A stretch of DNA of 5,435 nt from a bacterium (GTDB lineage Bacteria; SZUA-79; Acidulodesulfobacterales; Acidulodesulfobacteraceae): the NCBI GenBank assembly GCA_021794335.1, contig JAJYQZ010000004.1, positions 1 to 5,435 of the forward strand, in the 5' to 3' direction. The translations under genes and the position numbers were made by a program. Shown here piece by piece: positions 1-5,364 of this stretch. Under the pieces are notes generated by a model. The model was not told the DNA's origin, searched no databases, and saw nothing but the letters and a program-made list of their open reading frames with translations. Numbering within the stretch: the stretch's first letter is position 1; each line of letters opens with the position of its first letter.

Positions 1-708
1 AGGGAATTAGCCGATATAGAGCAGAGGGTTAATATAAAAAGGAATATAATTTATTCGGGAAATCATGGATTTGAAATTAAAAGCTATTACGAAGATTTTA
101 AATTAAATTTTCTAGTAGAAAACGCAGGTAACTACATTCCTTTATTAATGGAGGCTTTAAGCTTAGTTAAAAATATCGATATAAGCAGTTTGATAATCGA
201 AAACAAGAAATTTTCCATAAGTATGCATTACAGGCTTTTAAACAACAGCGAGGCAAAGTTTCTCAAGCAAAGCGTTAAAGATATAATAGCCGAAAATCCT
301 GAATTTAAAAAATATTTGCATATAACGAGAGGGAAAAAGATACTGGAAATAAGGCCAAAGATTGATTGGAATAAGGGTTCCGCCTGCGGATATTTAGTTA
401 AAGAAATCTCGAAAGCCTGCATAGTTTCAAATAACGGGAATGGGCTTGCGCCGCGGAAAAGCATCGCATTTTCGCAGGCTTCGATTAAAAAAATTAATAT
501 TTTAAGAGTAAATATCGGCGACGATATTACGGACGAGACGATGTTTTCGCAGGACTATTCCTTTAATCTGGAAAAAAATATCTTTAATATTAACCTTATA
601 AACTGCGTTATAGGCAAAAAGCATTCTTTGGCAGATTTTTATCTTGCGGATTATAACTATACGCCTATTTTTATAAAAAATATTATCGACATTTTTTCGG
701 GTCGATAA
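1..708 (+). CDS. otsB: Trehalose-6-phosphate phosphatase (OtsB), 5'-truncated by the window edge
   Basis: This HAD-superfamily phosphatase removes phosphate from trehalose 6-phosphate to give trehalose, the second step of the OtsA/OtsB pathway, in the cytoplasm. The frame is open from base 1 to TAA at 706-708, giving 235 visible residues. Family signatures seen, numbered from the window edge: GNHGFEI (20-26), MHYRL (75-79), EIRP followed by DWNKGSA with the motif III lysine (116-128), and the motif IV metal-binding GDDITDE (173-179). The nucleophile motif (DxDGT) is not visible. It should lie in roughly 60-70 residues missing on the left, judging by the E. coli OtsB layout. The ATG at 148 is internal: homology begins well upstream, at the GNHG motif, and the ATG has no Shine-Dalgarno sequence. 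No otsA is visible; it may lie to the left. The function is sure at family level. Sugar-phosphate specificity is inferred from the motifs. Confidence 0.9.
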   Translation, partial: RELADIEQRVNIKRNIIYSGNHGFEIKSYYEDFKLNFLVENAGNYIPLLMEALSLVKNIDISSLIIENKKFSISMHYRLLNNSEAKFLKQSVKDIIAENPEFKKYLHITRGKKILEIRPKIDWNKGSACGYLVKEISKACIVSNNGNGLAPRKSIAFSQASIKKINILRVNIGDDITDETMFSQDYSFNLEKNIFNINLINCVIGKKHSLADFYLADYNYTPIFIKNIIDIFSGR

Positions 709-746
709 ACACAAAAGGATAGATATATAAAATTTTTTTAAAAAAT

Positions 747-775
747 TTGATTTATTTAATTTTATGTTATATAAT
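747..775 (+). promoter_or_regulatory. Sigma70-type promoter of the candidate small RNA
   Basis: The -35 box TTGATT (747-752) is separated by exactly 17 bp from a perfect -10 box TATAAT (770-775). Transcription would start near 782. It lies just downstream of the otsB stop and upstream of a strong terminator, with no protein gene in between. AT-rich DNA yields false -10 boxes, but the correct spacing and the nearby terminator raise the likelihood. Confidence 0.6.
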
Positions 776-781
776 TAAACC

Positions 782-868
782 AAATGAGGTTTTATGTTGT
801 CACCTTAACTCCTCAATGGAATGTCCTCCTAACCTGCCGGTTAAAAACTACTTCCGGCAGGTTTTTTT
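782..868 (+). ncRNA. Candidate small RNA of about 87 nt with anti-Shine-Dalgarno stretch
   Basis: A near-consensus promoter sits directly upstream and a strong intrinsic terminator closes the unit, so a short independent transcript is predicted. Visible structure: a 5' hairpin pairing TGAGG (785-789) with CCTCA (811-815), then a mostly single-stranded linker containing CCTCCT (825-830), then the terminator hairpin. CCUCCU is the exact complement of the Shine-Dalgarno core AGGAGG, a pattern known from trans-acting sRNAs that block translation. Alternative pairings exist: GAGG (786-789) with CCTC (825-828), and AGGTT (787-791) with AACCT (831-835) in the terminator arm. I do not recognise an Rfam family. 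It could instead be an attenuator or leader, but the next plus-strand gene is the tRNA about 365 bp away. Confidence 0.5.
831..868 (+). terminator. Strong intrinsic terminator closing the small RNA
   Basis: AACCTGCCGG (831-840) pairs perfectly with CCGGCAGGTT (854-863) around a 13-nt loop, and a run of seven T occupies 862-868. The GC-rich core in an AT-rich background and the immediate T-run are typical of Rho-independent termination. It would also stop any readthrough from otsB. Confidence 0.85.
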
Positions 869-886
869 ATGTCCCTTTTTTGCTCT

Positions 887-925
887 TTGAGGCAATTTCT
901 TAAGAACATCCCTAAATTGCCTCGA
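887..925. repeat. Perfect 10-bp inverted repeat, unassigned
   Basis: GAGGCAATTT (889-898) pairs with AAATTGCCTC (914-923) around a 15-nt loop. A G-T wobble (888/924) and a T-A pair (887/925) add two more pairs. No T-run follows on either strand, so it is not a good terminator. It lies between the sRNA terminator and the MITE-like element and belongs to neither. It could be a dispersed repeat, a protein-binding palindrome or an RNA hairpin. Confidence 0.5.
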
Positions 926-946
926 CATGTCTTAAAAAGTCATTGA

Positions 947-1123
947 CTTTAATTTTGCAATAGAAAATATTTAGATGTTTCTTTTATATGTAAATACTGG
1001 ATTCCCGCTTTCGCGGGAATGACACCCGTTGGGTTAAAGTTTAAATTCCATTATCGTCCCAACCCGCTTCAGCGGGAATCCAGAAAATAAATTTCTATTT
1101 TGGGTTGACATGCAAAATTAAAG
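947..1123. mobile_element. MITE-like element, 177 bp, perfect 13-bp terminal inverted repeats and 5-bp target duplication
   Basis: The ends are CTTTAATTTTGCA (947-959) and its exact reverse complement TGCAAAATTAAAG (1111-1123). Both are flanked directly by the same 5-mer ATTGA (942-946 and 1124-1128), the expected footprint of a transposition target-site duplication. A second inverted pair follows inside: AATAGAAA (959-966) with TTTCTATT (1092-1099), offset by 11 extra bases (1100-1110) in the right arm. The centre carries two GC-rich hairpins, annotated separately. No open reading frame is present, so any movement would need a transposase supplied in trans. No partner transposase is visible here. 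The terminal structure is directly seen; mobility is inferred. Confidence 0.6.
997..1083. repeat. Paired dRS3-like GC-rich hairpins inside the MITE-like element
   Basis: The first hairpin joins ATTCCCGC (1001-1008) and GCGGGAAT (1013-1020) through loop TTTC. This fits the ATTCCC-N8-GGGAAT pattern of Neisseria dRS3 repeats and similar REP-type elements found widely in bacteria. The second joins CCCGC (1063-1067) and GCGGG (1072-1076) through TTCA. The two also form a larger inverted repeat: CTGGATTCCCGCT (997-1009) against AGCGGGAATCCAG (1071-1083), with a nested pair GTTGGG (1028-1033) and CCCAAC (1058-1063). Single-stranded DNA or RNA from this segment should fold into a long nested structure. 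No T-run follows, so it is not a terminator. Confidence 0.65.
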
Positions 1124-1124
1124 A

Positions 1125-1165
1125 TTGACATCTGGTTTGACTTTCATTATACTAAATACTAAAAT
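1125..1165 (+). promoter_or_regulatory. tRNA-Asn promoter, tandem overlapping sigma70 boxes
   Basis: TTGACA (1125-1130) lies exactly 17 bp before TATACT (1148-1153), a near-consensus promoter with a start near 1160, about 73 nt before the mature tRNA. A second overlapping set, TTGACT (1137-1142), 17 bp, TAAAAT (1160-1165), would start near 1172. The first -35 box begins in the right target-site duplication of the MITE-like element, so the element abuts the promoter directly. Confidence 0.65.
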
Positions 1166-1232
1166 AATCATTACAGATAATCGGCACTTATCGCGCTGTA
1201 ACCGGCAATAACAATGACATTATGCCTTCAAT

Positions 1233-1308
1233 TCCCCGATAGCTCAGCTGGCAGAGCAAGTGGCTGTTAACCACTGGGTCGGCGGTTCGAATCCGTCTCG
1301 GGGAGCCA
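1233..1308 (+). tRNA. tRNA-Asn(GTT), CCA encoded
   Basis: All cloverleaf parts are visible. The acceptor stem is TCCCCGA (1233-1239) with TCGGGGA (1298-1304). The D stem is GCTC (1242-1245) with GAGC (1254-1257). The anticodon stem is AGTGG (1259-1263) with CCACT (1271-1275), and anticodon GTT lies at 1266-1268 in loop CTGTTAA. The variable loop is 5 nt. The T stem is GGCGG (1281-1285) with CCGTC (1293-1297) and loop TTCGAAT, with one G-U pair. The discriminator is G1305 and the CCA end (1306-1308) is encoded. GTT reads Asn codons AAC and AAU. No convincing terminator follows in the 64 bp before the convergent gene; only a 5-bp stem CCAGT/ACTGG (1306-1310/1318-1322) without a T-run is seen. 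Confidence 0.97.
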
Positions 1309-1372
1309 GTTTAATGTTACTGGTATTAAACCGTTCCCGTATATAAAACCATATAAATAAAACCGAAGATTT

Positions 1373-3367
1373 TTACGGCTCTTTTAAAAACCGTAAAAGT
1401 TCGTCTTCAGGAACCGGTTTTGAAAATAAATATCCTTGAGCTAAATCGCATCCGAAAGATTTCAGTATTTCCAACTGCTCTTCGGTTTCCACTCCTTCGC
1501 CGATAGTTTTCATGCCCAATTTAGAAGCAAGAACCACGATGGCATTAACTATTGCCAAATCCTTGGAATTTTCTATCATGCTTCTTATAAATGAAATATC
1601 TATCTTGATAAAATCCGCCGGTATATTTTTAATATAAGATAAGGAAGAATAGCCCGTGCCGAAATCGTCCAGTAAAATCTTAATCCCTTTTTCTTTAAAA
1701 GCATTTAATATTTTAAGAGCATAAGTGAAATTTTGTATAAACAGGCCTTCCGTTATTTCGATATTAAGCATGGACAGACCAATTCCGTATTTGTCCAACG
1801 CGGAAACAACCATGCCTATCAGGCCTTCCTTTTTAAAACTGACAGGCGATACATTCATGGAAACAGGCACAATGTTAAACCCTTTTTCTTTCCATTCGTT
1901 TAAATTTCCGCAAATCTTGTCTATTAGAAATTCTTCAAACCGCCGTATAAGTCCCATCTTCTCGAGAAGCGGGATAAACTTAACCGGCGGTATAAAACCG
2001 GCATCCGGACTGTTCCATCTAGCCAAAGCCTCCATACCGCTTATTTTGCCGGTCTTTATGTCAAAATAGGGCTGATAATAAATTAAAAACTCTTCATTTT
2101 TAAATGCGTTTATTATGCTATTTTTCATTAATAAAAACTCGGATGCCTTCGTGTTCATCGATGCTTTAAAAAATTCATATTCCCCTTCTCCCTGCTCTTT
2201 TGCGCTTGAAAGAGCAATGTCCGCCGATTTTAAAAGATCCCCCGCATTTCTTCCATCGTCGGGAAATGTAGATATACCCATGGTAAAAGAAACATTAAAC
2301 GATTTCCGTTCGTTTCCGCCTTCAGCCGGACTAATTTCGTCTAAATATAAAGGGGTTTTAAACTCTTCTTTTATTTTATCGATTATCTGTAAAATATCTT
2401 CCTTATTTTTTAAATCGGAAAATAATATTCCAAACTCATCTTCTCCCACCCTTGCGATTATATCACCGCCTCTCGCGATACCGCTCAATCTTTTAGAAAA
2501 ACTTTGCAGAAGCCTGTCCCCGACGCTATATCCGTAAGCATTATTAATATAGGATAATCTATAAAAATCGACTATTACGAGGGATGCCTTCAGACCTCTG
2601 TATTCCGCCCTGACAAGATAATCATTTATAATGGAAATAAAAAAACTCCTGTTGGGAAGTTTGGTTATCGGGTCGTAAAGCGAAACATATTTTACTTCTT
2701 CCTCCAAAGTCTTTTCCCGCGTTATGTAATGAAAAAATAAAATTCCGAGAAACAATATAATAATAACGCCCGCTATCGTCGTATAAATAGCTATGTTAAA
2801 AAGCCTGCCTAAGTATAGCTTGGCATATTTAATAATATTTGCGATAGGTAAATGGGAAAGATAAAGGGTATGTTTTAGAAAAAGCTTGTACGCTATTCTG
2901 GACGATATATATTTGGGATGTCTTACAATTATTTTAAGTATAGGCCTGCTGATATTTTTCCACTTAAAGTATGATTTGTTAAAATATACCGTAATTTGGC
3001 TGTCATATTTTAAAAATGCGCTATTTTTTTTAATAAATACATCAAGTTCTTTATACTGTTTATCGGTTCTTTTCAAACTCTGTTCTAAGCTGTTTAAAGC
3101 CTGTTTAAAGTGTATTTTTTGGGACGGCGAGGGTTTTAGGGCGCCGTAATATATAACTTTATCCGTCCCTCTTTTAATATGCCTTATATCTTTATTTAGT
3201 TCCGTTGTTTTTGATAAAAGATTTGAATTAAAAGCGGTAATATTTTTTATAGGAATCAGACCCGTGAAGAACAAAATAGCGGCAATTAGGACGACGACAA
3301 TTAAAAATAAGCCTTCTATAAGGTATATCGGCGTTATTTTTTTAAAAATCATTGTGTTTAGCGCCAT
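1373..3367 (-). CDS. Membrane-bound GGDEF-EAL protein, probable c-di-GMP phosphodiesterase with GEDEF-type regulatory domain
   Basis: This 664-residue inner-membrane signalling enzyme has TM1 at about 11-38, an extracytoplasmic, mostly helical sensor of about 150 residues, TM2 at about 191-213, a GGDEF domain (about 226-400) and an EAL domain (about 411-660). The EAL site looks complete: EAL (446-448), N505, E537, DDFG (567-570), K588 with D590, E624, and Q644 of QGY. It should hydrolyse c-di-GMP to pGpG. The GGDEF signature reads GEDEF (308-312). Aligned to PleD, D267, N275 and D284 are kept but the conserved Lys is Ser272. An RxxD I-site (R299-D302) sits the usual five residues before it. 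Caulobacter CC3396/PdeA has the same GEDEF and uses it to bind GTP and activate its EAL domain, so cyclase activity here is doubtful. The sensor matches no domain I recognise. Neither ATG (3365-3367, or the in-frame 3350-3352) has a good Shine-Dalgarno sequence; the longer start is kept. The gene is divergent from the secreted repeat protein. Confidence 0.92.
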   Translation of the reverse strand: MALNTMIFKKITPIYLIEGLFLIVVVLIAAILFFTGLIPIKNITAFNSNLLSKTTELNKDIRHIKRGTDKVIYYGALKPSPSQKIHFKQALNSLEQSLKRTDKQYKELDVFIKKNSAFLKYDSQITVYFNKSYFKWKNISRPILKIIVRHPKYISSRIAYKLFLKHTLYLSHLPIANIIKYAKLYLGRLFNIAIYTTIAGVIIILFLGILFFHYITREKTLEEEVKYVSLYDPITKLPNRSFFISIINDYLVRAEYRGLKASLVIVDFYRLSYINNAYGYSVGDRLLQSFSKRLSGIARGGDIIARVGEDEFGILFSDLKNKEDILQIIDKIKEEFKTPLYLDEISPAEGGNERKSFNVSFTMGISTFPDDGRNAGDLLKSADIALSSAKEQGEGEYEFFKASMNTKASEFLLMKNSIINAFKNEEFLIYYQPYFDIKTGKISGMEALARWNSPDAGFIPPVKFIPLLEKMGLIRRFEEFLIDKICGNLNEWKEKGFNIVPVSMNVSPVSFKKEGLIGMVVSALDKYGIGLSMLNIEITEGLFIQNFTYALKILNAFKEKGIKILLDDFGTGYSSLSYIKNIPADFIKIDISFIRSMIENSKDLAIVNAIVVLASKLGMKTIGEGVETEEQLEILKSFGCDLAQGYLFSKPVPEDELLRFLKEP

Positions 3368-3418
3368 TTTCTAATTTCATGTTTACTTATAAAGTACTAT
3401 TTTGCAAGATTAATATTA

Positions 3419-3427
3419 ATTATACCA
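3419..3427 (-). promoter_or_regulatory. Extended -10 promoter of the GGDEF-EAL gene
   Basis: On the minus strand TGGTATAAT supplies a perfect TATAAT (3419-3424) preceded by TGn, an extended -10 element. No recognisable -35 box lies at 16-18 bp, which extended -10 promoters can tolerate. The start would be near 3412, giving a leader of about 45 nt without a clear Shine-Dalgarno sequence. Confidence 0.5.
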
Positions 3428-3490
3428 TAATTTTTACGACTCGCGGGAAGGCAATAGGAGAATTTTAGCATAAAAAAAATCTGCTTGATA

Positions 3491-3518
3491 TTAACAAATT
3501 AAAATATTATGATATAAT
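3491..3518 (+). promoter_or_regulatory. Promoter of the secreted repeat-protein gene
   Basis: TTAACA (3491-3496), a 16-bp spacer and TATAAT (3513-3518) form a good sigma70 match. TGn immediately precedes the -10 (3510-3512), making it extended. The predicted start near 3525 leaves a leader of about 80 nt. It is divergent from the GGDEF-EAL promoter, with the two -10 boxes about 90 bp apart, so one regulator bound between them could affect both genes. Confidence 0.55.
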
Positions 3519-3605
3519 CAAAAATAATAATAACGATAAAAACAATCTTTTTAAGAAATTAAAATTTAATTAATTGATAGCAAACAAAGCTATGAGGAGT
3601 CAATT

Positions 3606-4406
3606 ATGAAAACTATCGGATTTTTAAAATTTTTTTTAATCGGTTTTATTTCCTTAGGAGTGAGCGCAGCCGTATTCGCATTTCTTTCTGCCGGAATGTC
3701 TTACGGAGCAAATGCCCAAATCACCCATAAAACGACGGTGGAAAACAACGGAAACCTTATTAAAGCGTACATTAAAATTCTGAACAAAGTCGGCAATAAC
3801 CAAAAAGCCGTTACGGATGTGGAAAACAGCATCGGGGTTAACAATGCAGGGTTAAAACCTTACATGAAAAAAGGCGGGTTCGGCGATGCCGTTTTTTTGA
3901 AATTAATTGCCGATAACGCGCTTAATAAAACGGCTGTAGAGCATTTAATAAATGTATATGCCGAAAATAATAATGCCGTTTATCGGCTTAACGGCAATGA
4001 TGTAAATGTCAAAAATGTCACCGAAGAAATAAACAAAGTGTGCAACCTGAAGGTGGTAAAAGAGGTTTACAGAACCGCAACGGGCGTTACAGTCAGCCAT
4101 ACTCTGTATCTTGCCGTCAACACCTCTGCCGCGACCCATAATTTAAAATTAGAAAATTATATGACTAACGAAAAGGGCAATGTTTATAAAACACATACAT
4201 TGCAAAACCGGATGAACGAGGTAAACAACACGCAAAGACAGATAAATCAGGTAAATAATACTCAGCGGCAGATGCAGCAAATGACCAATACACAGCGGCA
4301 GATGCAGCAAATGACCAATACACAGCAGCAGATGCAGCAAATGACCAATACACAGCAGCAAATTCAACAAACCAATAATATCCAGCAGCAGATGATGGGC
4401 AGGTAA
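3606..4406 (+). CDS. Secreted protein of unknown family with C-terminal Q/N/M-rich decapeptide repeats
   Basis: The 266 residues begin with a long hydrophobic signal sequence; AxA at 35-37 (ANA before Q38) is a likely signal-peptidase I site, so export to the periplasm or beyond is predicted. Residues 38 to about 195 form a soluble, Asn- and Lys-rich region I cannot assign to any family, with a single cysteine (in VCNLK). From residue 208 to the end lie about six copies of a 10-residue unit, consensus NTQ(R/Q)QMQQMT, with a degenerate copy before them. The tail is almost free of charge except Arg and rich in Gln, Asn and Met, and could form a coiled coil, an amyloid-like or sticky surface segment, or a metal-binding MxxM array. 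None of these is proven. The ATG is well supported by GAGGAG (3594-3599), six bases upstream. It is transcribed alone, from its own promoter to a terminator, and is divergent from a c-di-GMP enzyme gene. Function unknown. Confidence 0.85.
   Translation: MKTIGFLKFFLIGFISLGVSAAVFAFLSAGMSYGANAQITHKTTVENNGNLIKAYIKILNKVGNNQKAVTDVENSIGVNNAGLKPYMKKGGFGDAVFLKLIADNALNKTAVEHLINVYAENNNAVYRLNGNDVNVKNVTEEINKVCNLKVVKEVYRTATGVTVSHTLYLAVNTSAATHNLKLENYMTNEKGNVYKTHTLQNRMNEVNNTQRQINQVNNTQRQMQQMTNTQRQMQQMTNTQQQMQQMTNTQQQIQQTNNIQQQMMGR
4227..4403 (+). repeat. 30-bp in-frame tandem repeat, about 5.9 copies
   Basis: Units start at 4227, 4257, 4287, 4317, 4347 and 4377, the last truncated at nine codons. Units 2 and 3 differ by one base, as do units 3 and 4 (CGG to CAG), while units 1 and 5 have diverged. 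The near-identical centre with divergent edges suggests recent expansion by slippage or unequal recombination, so copy number may vary between strains without breaking the frame. It produces spurious repetitive open frames on the minus strand. Confidence 0.95.
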
Positions 4407-4433
4407 TTAATTAAATTTTTATATAAACGATAT

Positions 4434-4493
4434 AAATGCAAGCTAAGTATAAAAATATCAAAATATAATTGTAATTTAGCTTGCATTTTTTTT
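4434..4493 (+). terminator. Intrinsic terminator after the secreted repeat-protein gene
   Basis: AAATGCAAGCTAA (4434-4446) pairs perfectly with TTAGCTTGCATTT (4476-4488), and a run of eight T covers 4486-4493. The loop is unusually long (29 nt) and fully AT-rich. It lies 28 bp past the stop codon and ends only 28 bp before the next start codon. The barrel gene must therefore rely on readthrough or on a promoter within this segment; a TATAAT at 4464-4469 in the loop has no evident -35 box. Confidence 0.8.
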
Positions 4494-4521
4494 GTAAAAT
4501 AAAAATGGAGGATAATTAAGC

Positions 4522-5331
4522 ATGGTAAGAAAAATGAAGGGTTGTTATGCCGGTTTTTTTGTTCTTGTTTTTTTAATAATTTCCATAAATGCAAATATAT
4601 CGAAATCGTTTGGCGCTCCAAGTTTGCAGGTCGGAACAGGCTACAACGAAACATGGGGTAAATACGGCACCAATTATACCACATCCTTAATTTATATCCC
4701 TCTTAATATAAATTATTACCCGAATAAAACCTTTAATTTTCAAGCTACAATACCGTATATGCAGGTTCATAAGCAAACATCGACGGTGTTAATCAACAAT
4801 ATACCCGTTCAAAAAGCTGGCGCATCTACTTCTACCACCGAAAGCGGTTTAGGGGACATAGTTTTGACGGGAAATTATAATATTACAAATCAGGCAATAA
4901 AGCCTTCCCTTCCGACTTTAACGGCAACGGTTTTTGTTGACCTGCCCACGGCCAGCGAATCTAACGGTTTAGGGACGGGAAAAGCAAATTACGGTTTTAA
5001 TTTGGGTGTTACGCAGTTGATAAAATCTTATTTTTACTTTGTAAACGGCGGTTATACCGTTTTAGGCAAGCCCTCGGGCGTTACCAGCATTACCAACCCA
5101 TTTTCGGCATACGCCGGCGCAGGTAAATTAATCACAAATAACTTGTCGGTTGCCGTATCGGGAGCATGGTCTCAGGCAATTATATCGGGAACGCACGATA
5201 CCGTGACCGGAAATCTATCCGCAACTTATACGGTAGTAAAAAACAATACGATAGGCGTCACTTATATAAAAGGTTTTACAAACGAAAGCCCGTCTCAGGG
5301 AATAATGCTAAGCTATTCGCTTATGTTCTAA
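4522..5331 (+). CDS. Outer-membrane beta-barrel protein, MetA-pathway-of-phenol-degradation-like family
   Basis: The 269 residues start with a basic N-terminus and hydrophobic stretch (about 11-24), a signal peptide probably cleaved between residues 24 and 32. The rest is alternating, Gly/Thr/Asn/Tyr-rich beta sequence, ending in Phe (YSLMF), the usual C-terminal signal for insertion by the BAM complex. Family-like blocks are ATIPY (75-79), GLGD (110-112 with preceding G) followed by a strand, VDLPT (139-143) and GLGTGKA (149-155). This pattern is typical of proteins annotated as putative MetA-pathway-of-phenol-degradation transporters (PF13557-like). Family members are often found outside phenol pathways, so the substrate is unknown. 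Cysteine occurs only in the signal region, as expected for a barrel. GGAGG (4507-4511) stands 10 bases before the ATG. The gene is monocistronic or weakly coupled to the upstream gene by terminator readthrough. The barrel call is firm; the family is likely. Confidence 0.85.
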   Translation: MVRKMKGCYAGFFVLVFLIISINANISKSFGAPSLQVGTGYNETWGKYGTNYTTSLIYIPLNINYYPNKTFNFQATIPYMQVHKQTSTVLINNIPVQKAGASTSTTESGLGDIVLTGNYNITNQAIKPSLPTLTATVFVDLPTASESNGLGTGKANYGFNLGVTQLIKSYFYFVNGGYTVLGKPSGVTSITNPFSAYAGAGKLITNNLSVAVSGAWSQAIISGTHDTVTGNLSATYTVVKNNTIGVTYIKGFTNESPSQGIMLSYSLMF

Positions 5332-5364
5332 AATATTAACTTTAATTTTGCATAAGTTAATATT
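5332..5364. terminator. AT-rich hairpin between convergent genes, possible weak bidirectional terminator
   Basis: AATATTAACTT (5332-5342) pairs perfectly with AAGTTAATATT (5354-5364) around an 11-nt loop. It begins immediately after the barrel gene's TAA and overlaps the stop codon of the probable minus-strand gene. No strong T-run follows on either side and the stem is nearly all A-T, so termination would be weak. Position between two convergent stops is the main support. Confidence 0.4.

Noticed and set aside
228..464. Minus-strand open frames within otsB
   Set aside because: They overlap the well-supported trehalose-phosphatase motifs on the plus strand and show no recognisable protein features.
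784..903. A 39-codon open frame starting with ATG in the small-RNA region
   Set aside because: It has no Shine-Dalgarno sequence, the ATG lies about two bases from the predicted transcript start, and it runs through the strong terminator, so the RNA would end before the frame does.
1001..1020. GC-rich hairpin as a terminator
   Set aside because: No T-run follows on either strand; it matches the dRS3/REP-type pattern instead.
1309..1372. Terminators for the tRNA or the GGDEF-EAL gene
   Set aside because: Only 3-5 bp stems without proper T-runs are visible; nothing convincing on either strand.
3344..3380. A 12-codon minus-strand upstream frame (starting ATGAAATTAG) overlapping the GGDEF-EAL start
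   Set aside because: It has no Shine-Dalgarno sequence, and such short frames are expected by chance in AT-rich DNA; it is only a weak candidate for translational coupling.
4149..4370. Repetitive Leu/His-rich or Ala-rich open frames on the minus strand
   Set aside because: They are antisense readings of the 30-bp repeat in the secreted-protein gene, with no ribosome-binding site and no independent coding signal.
4227..4403. Possible CRISPR array
   Set aside because: The 30-bp units are contiguous without spacers and stay in the reading frame of a clear CDS.
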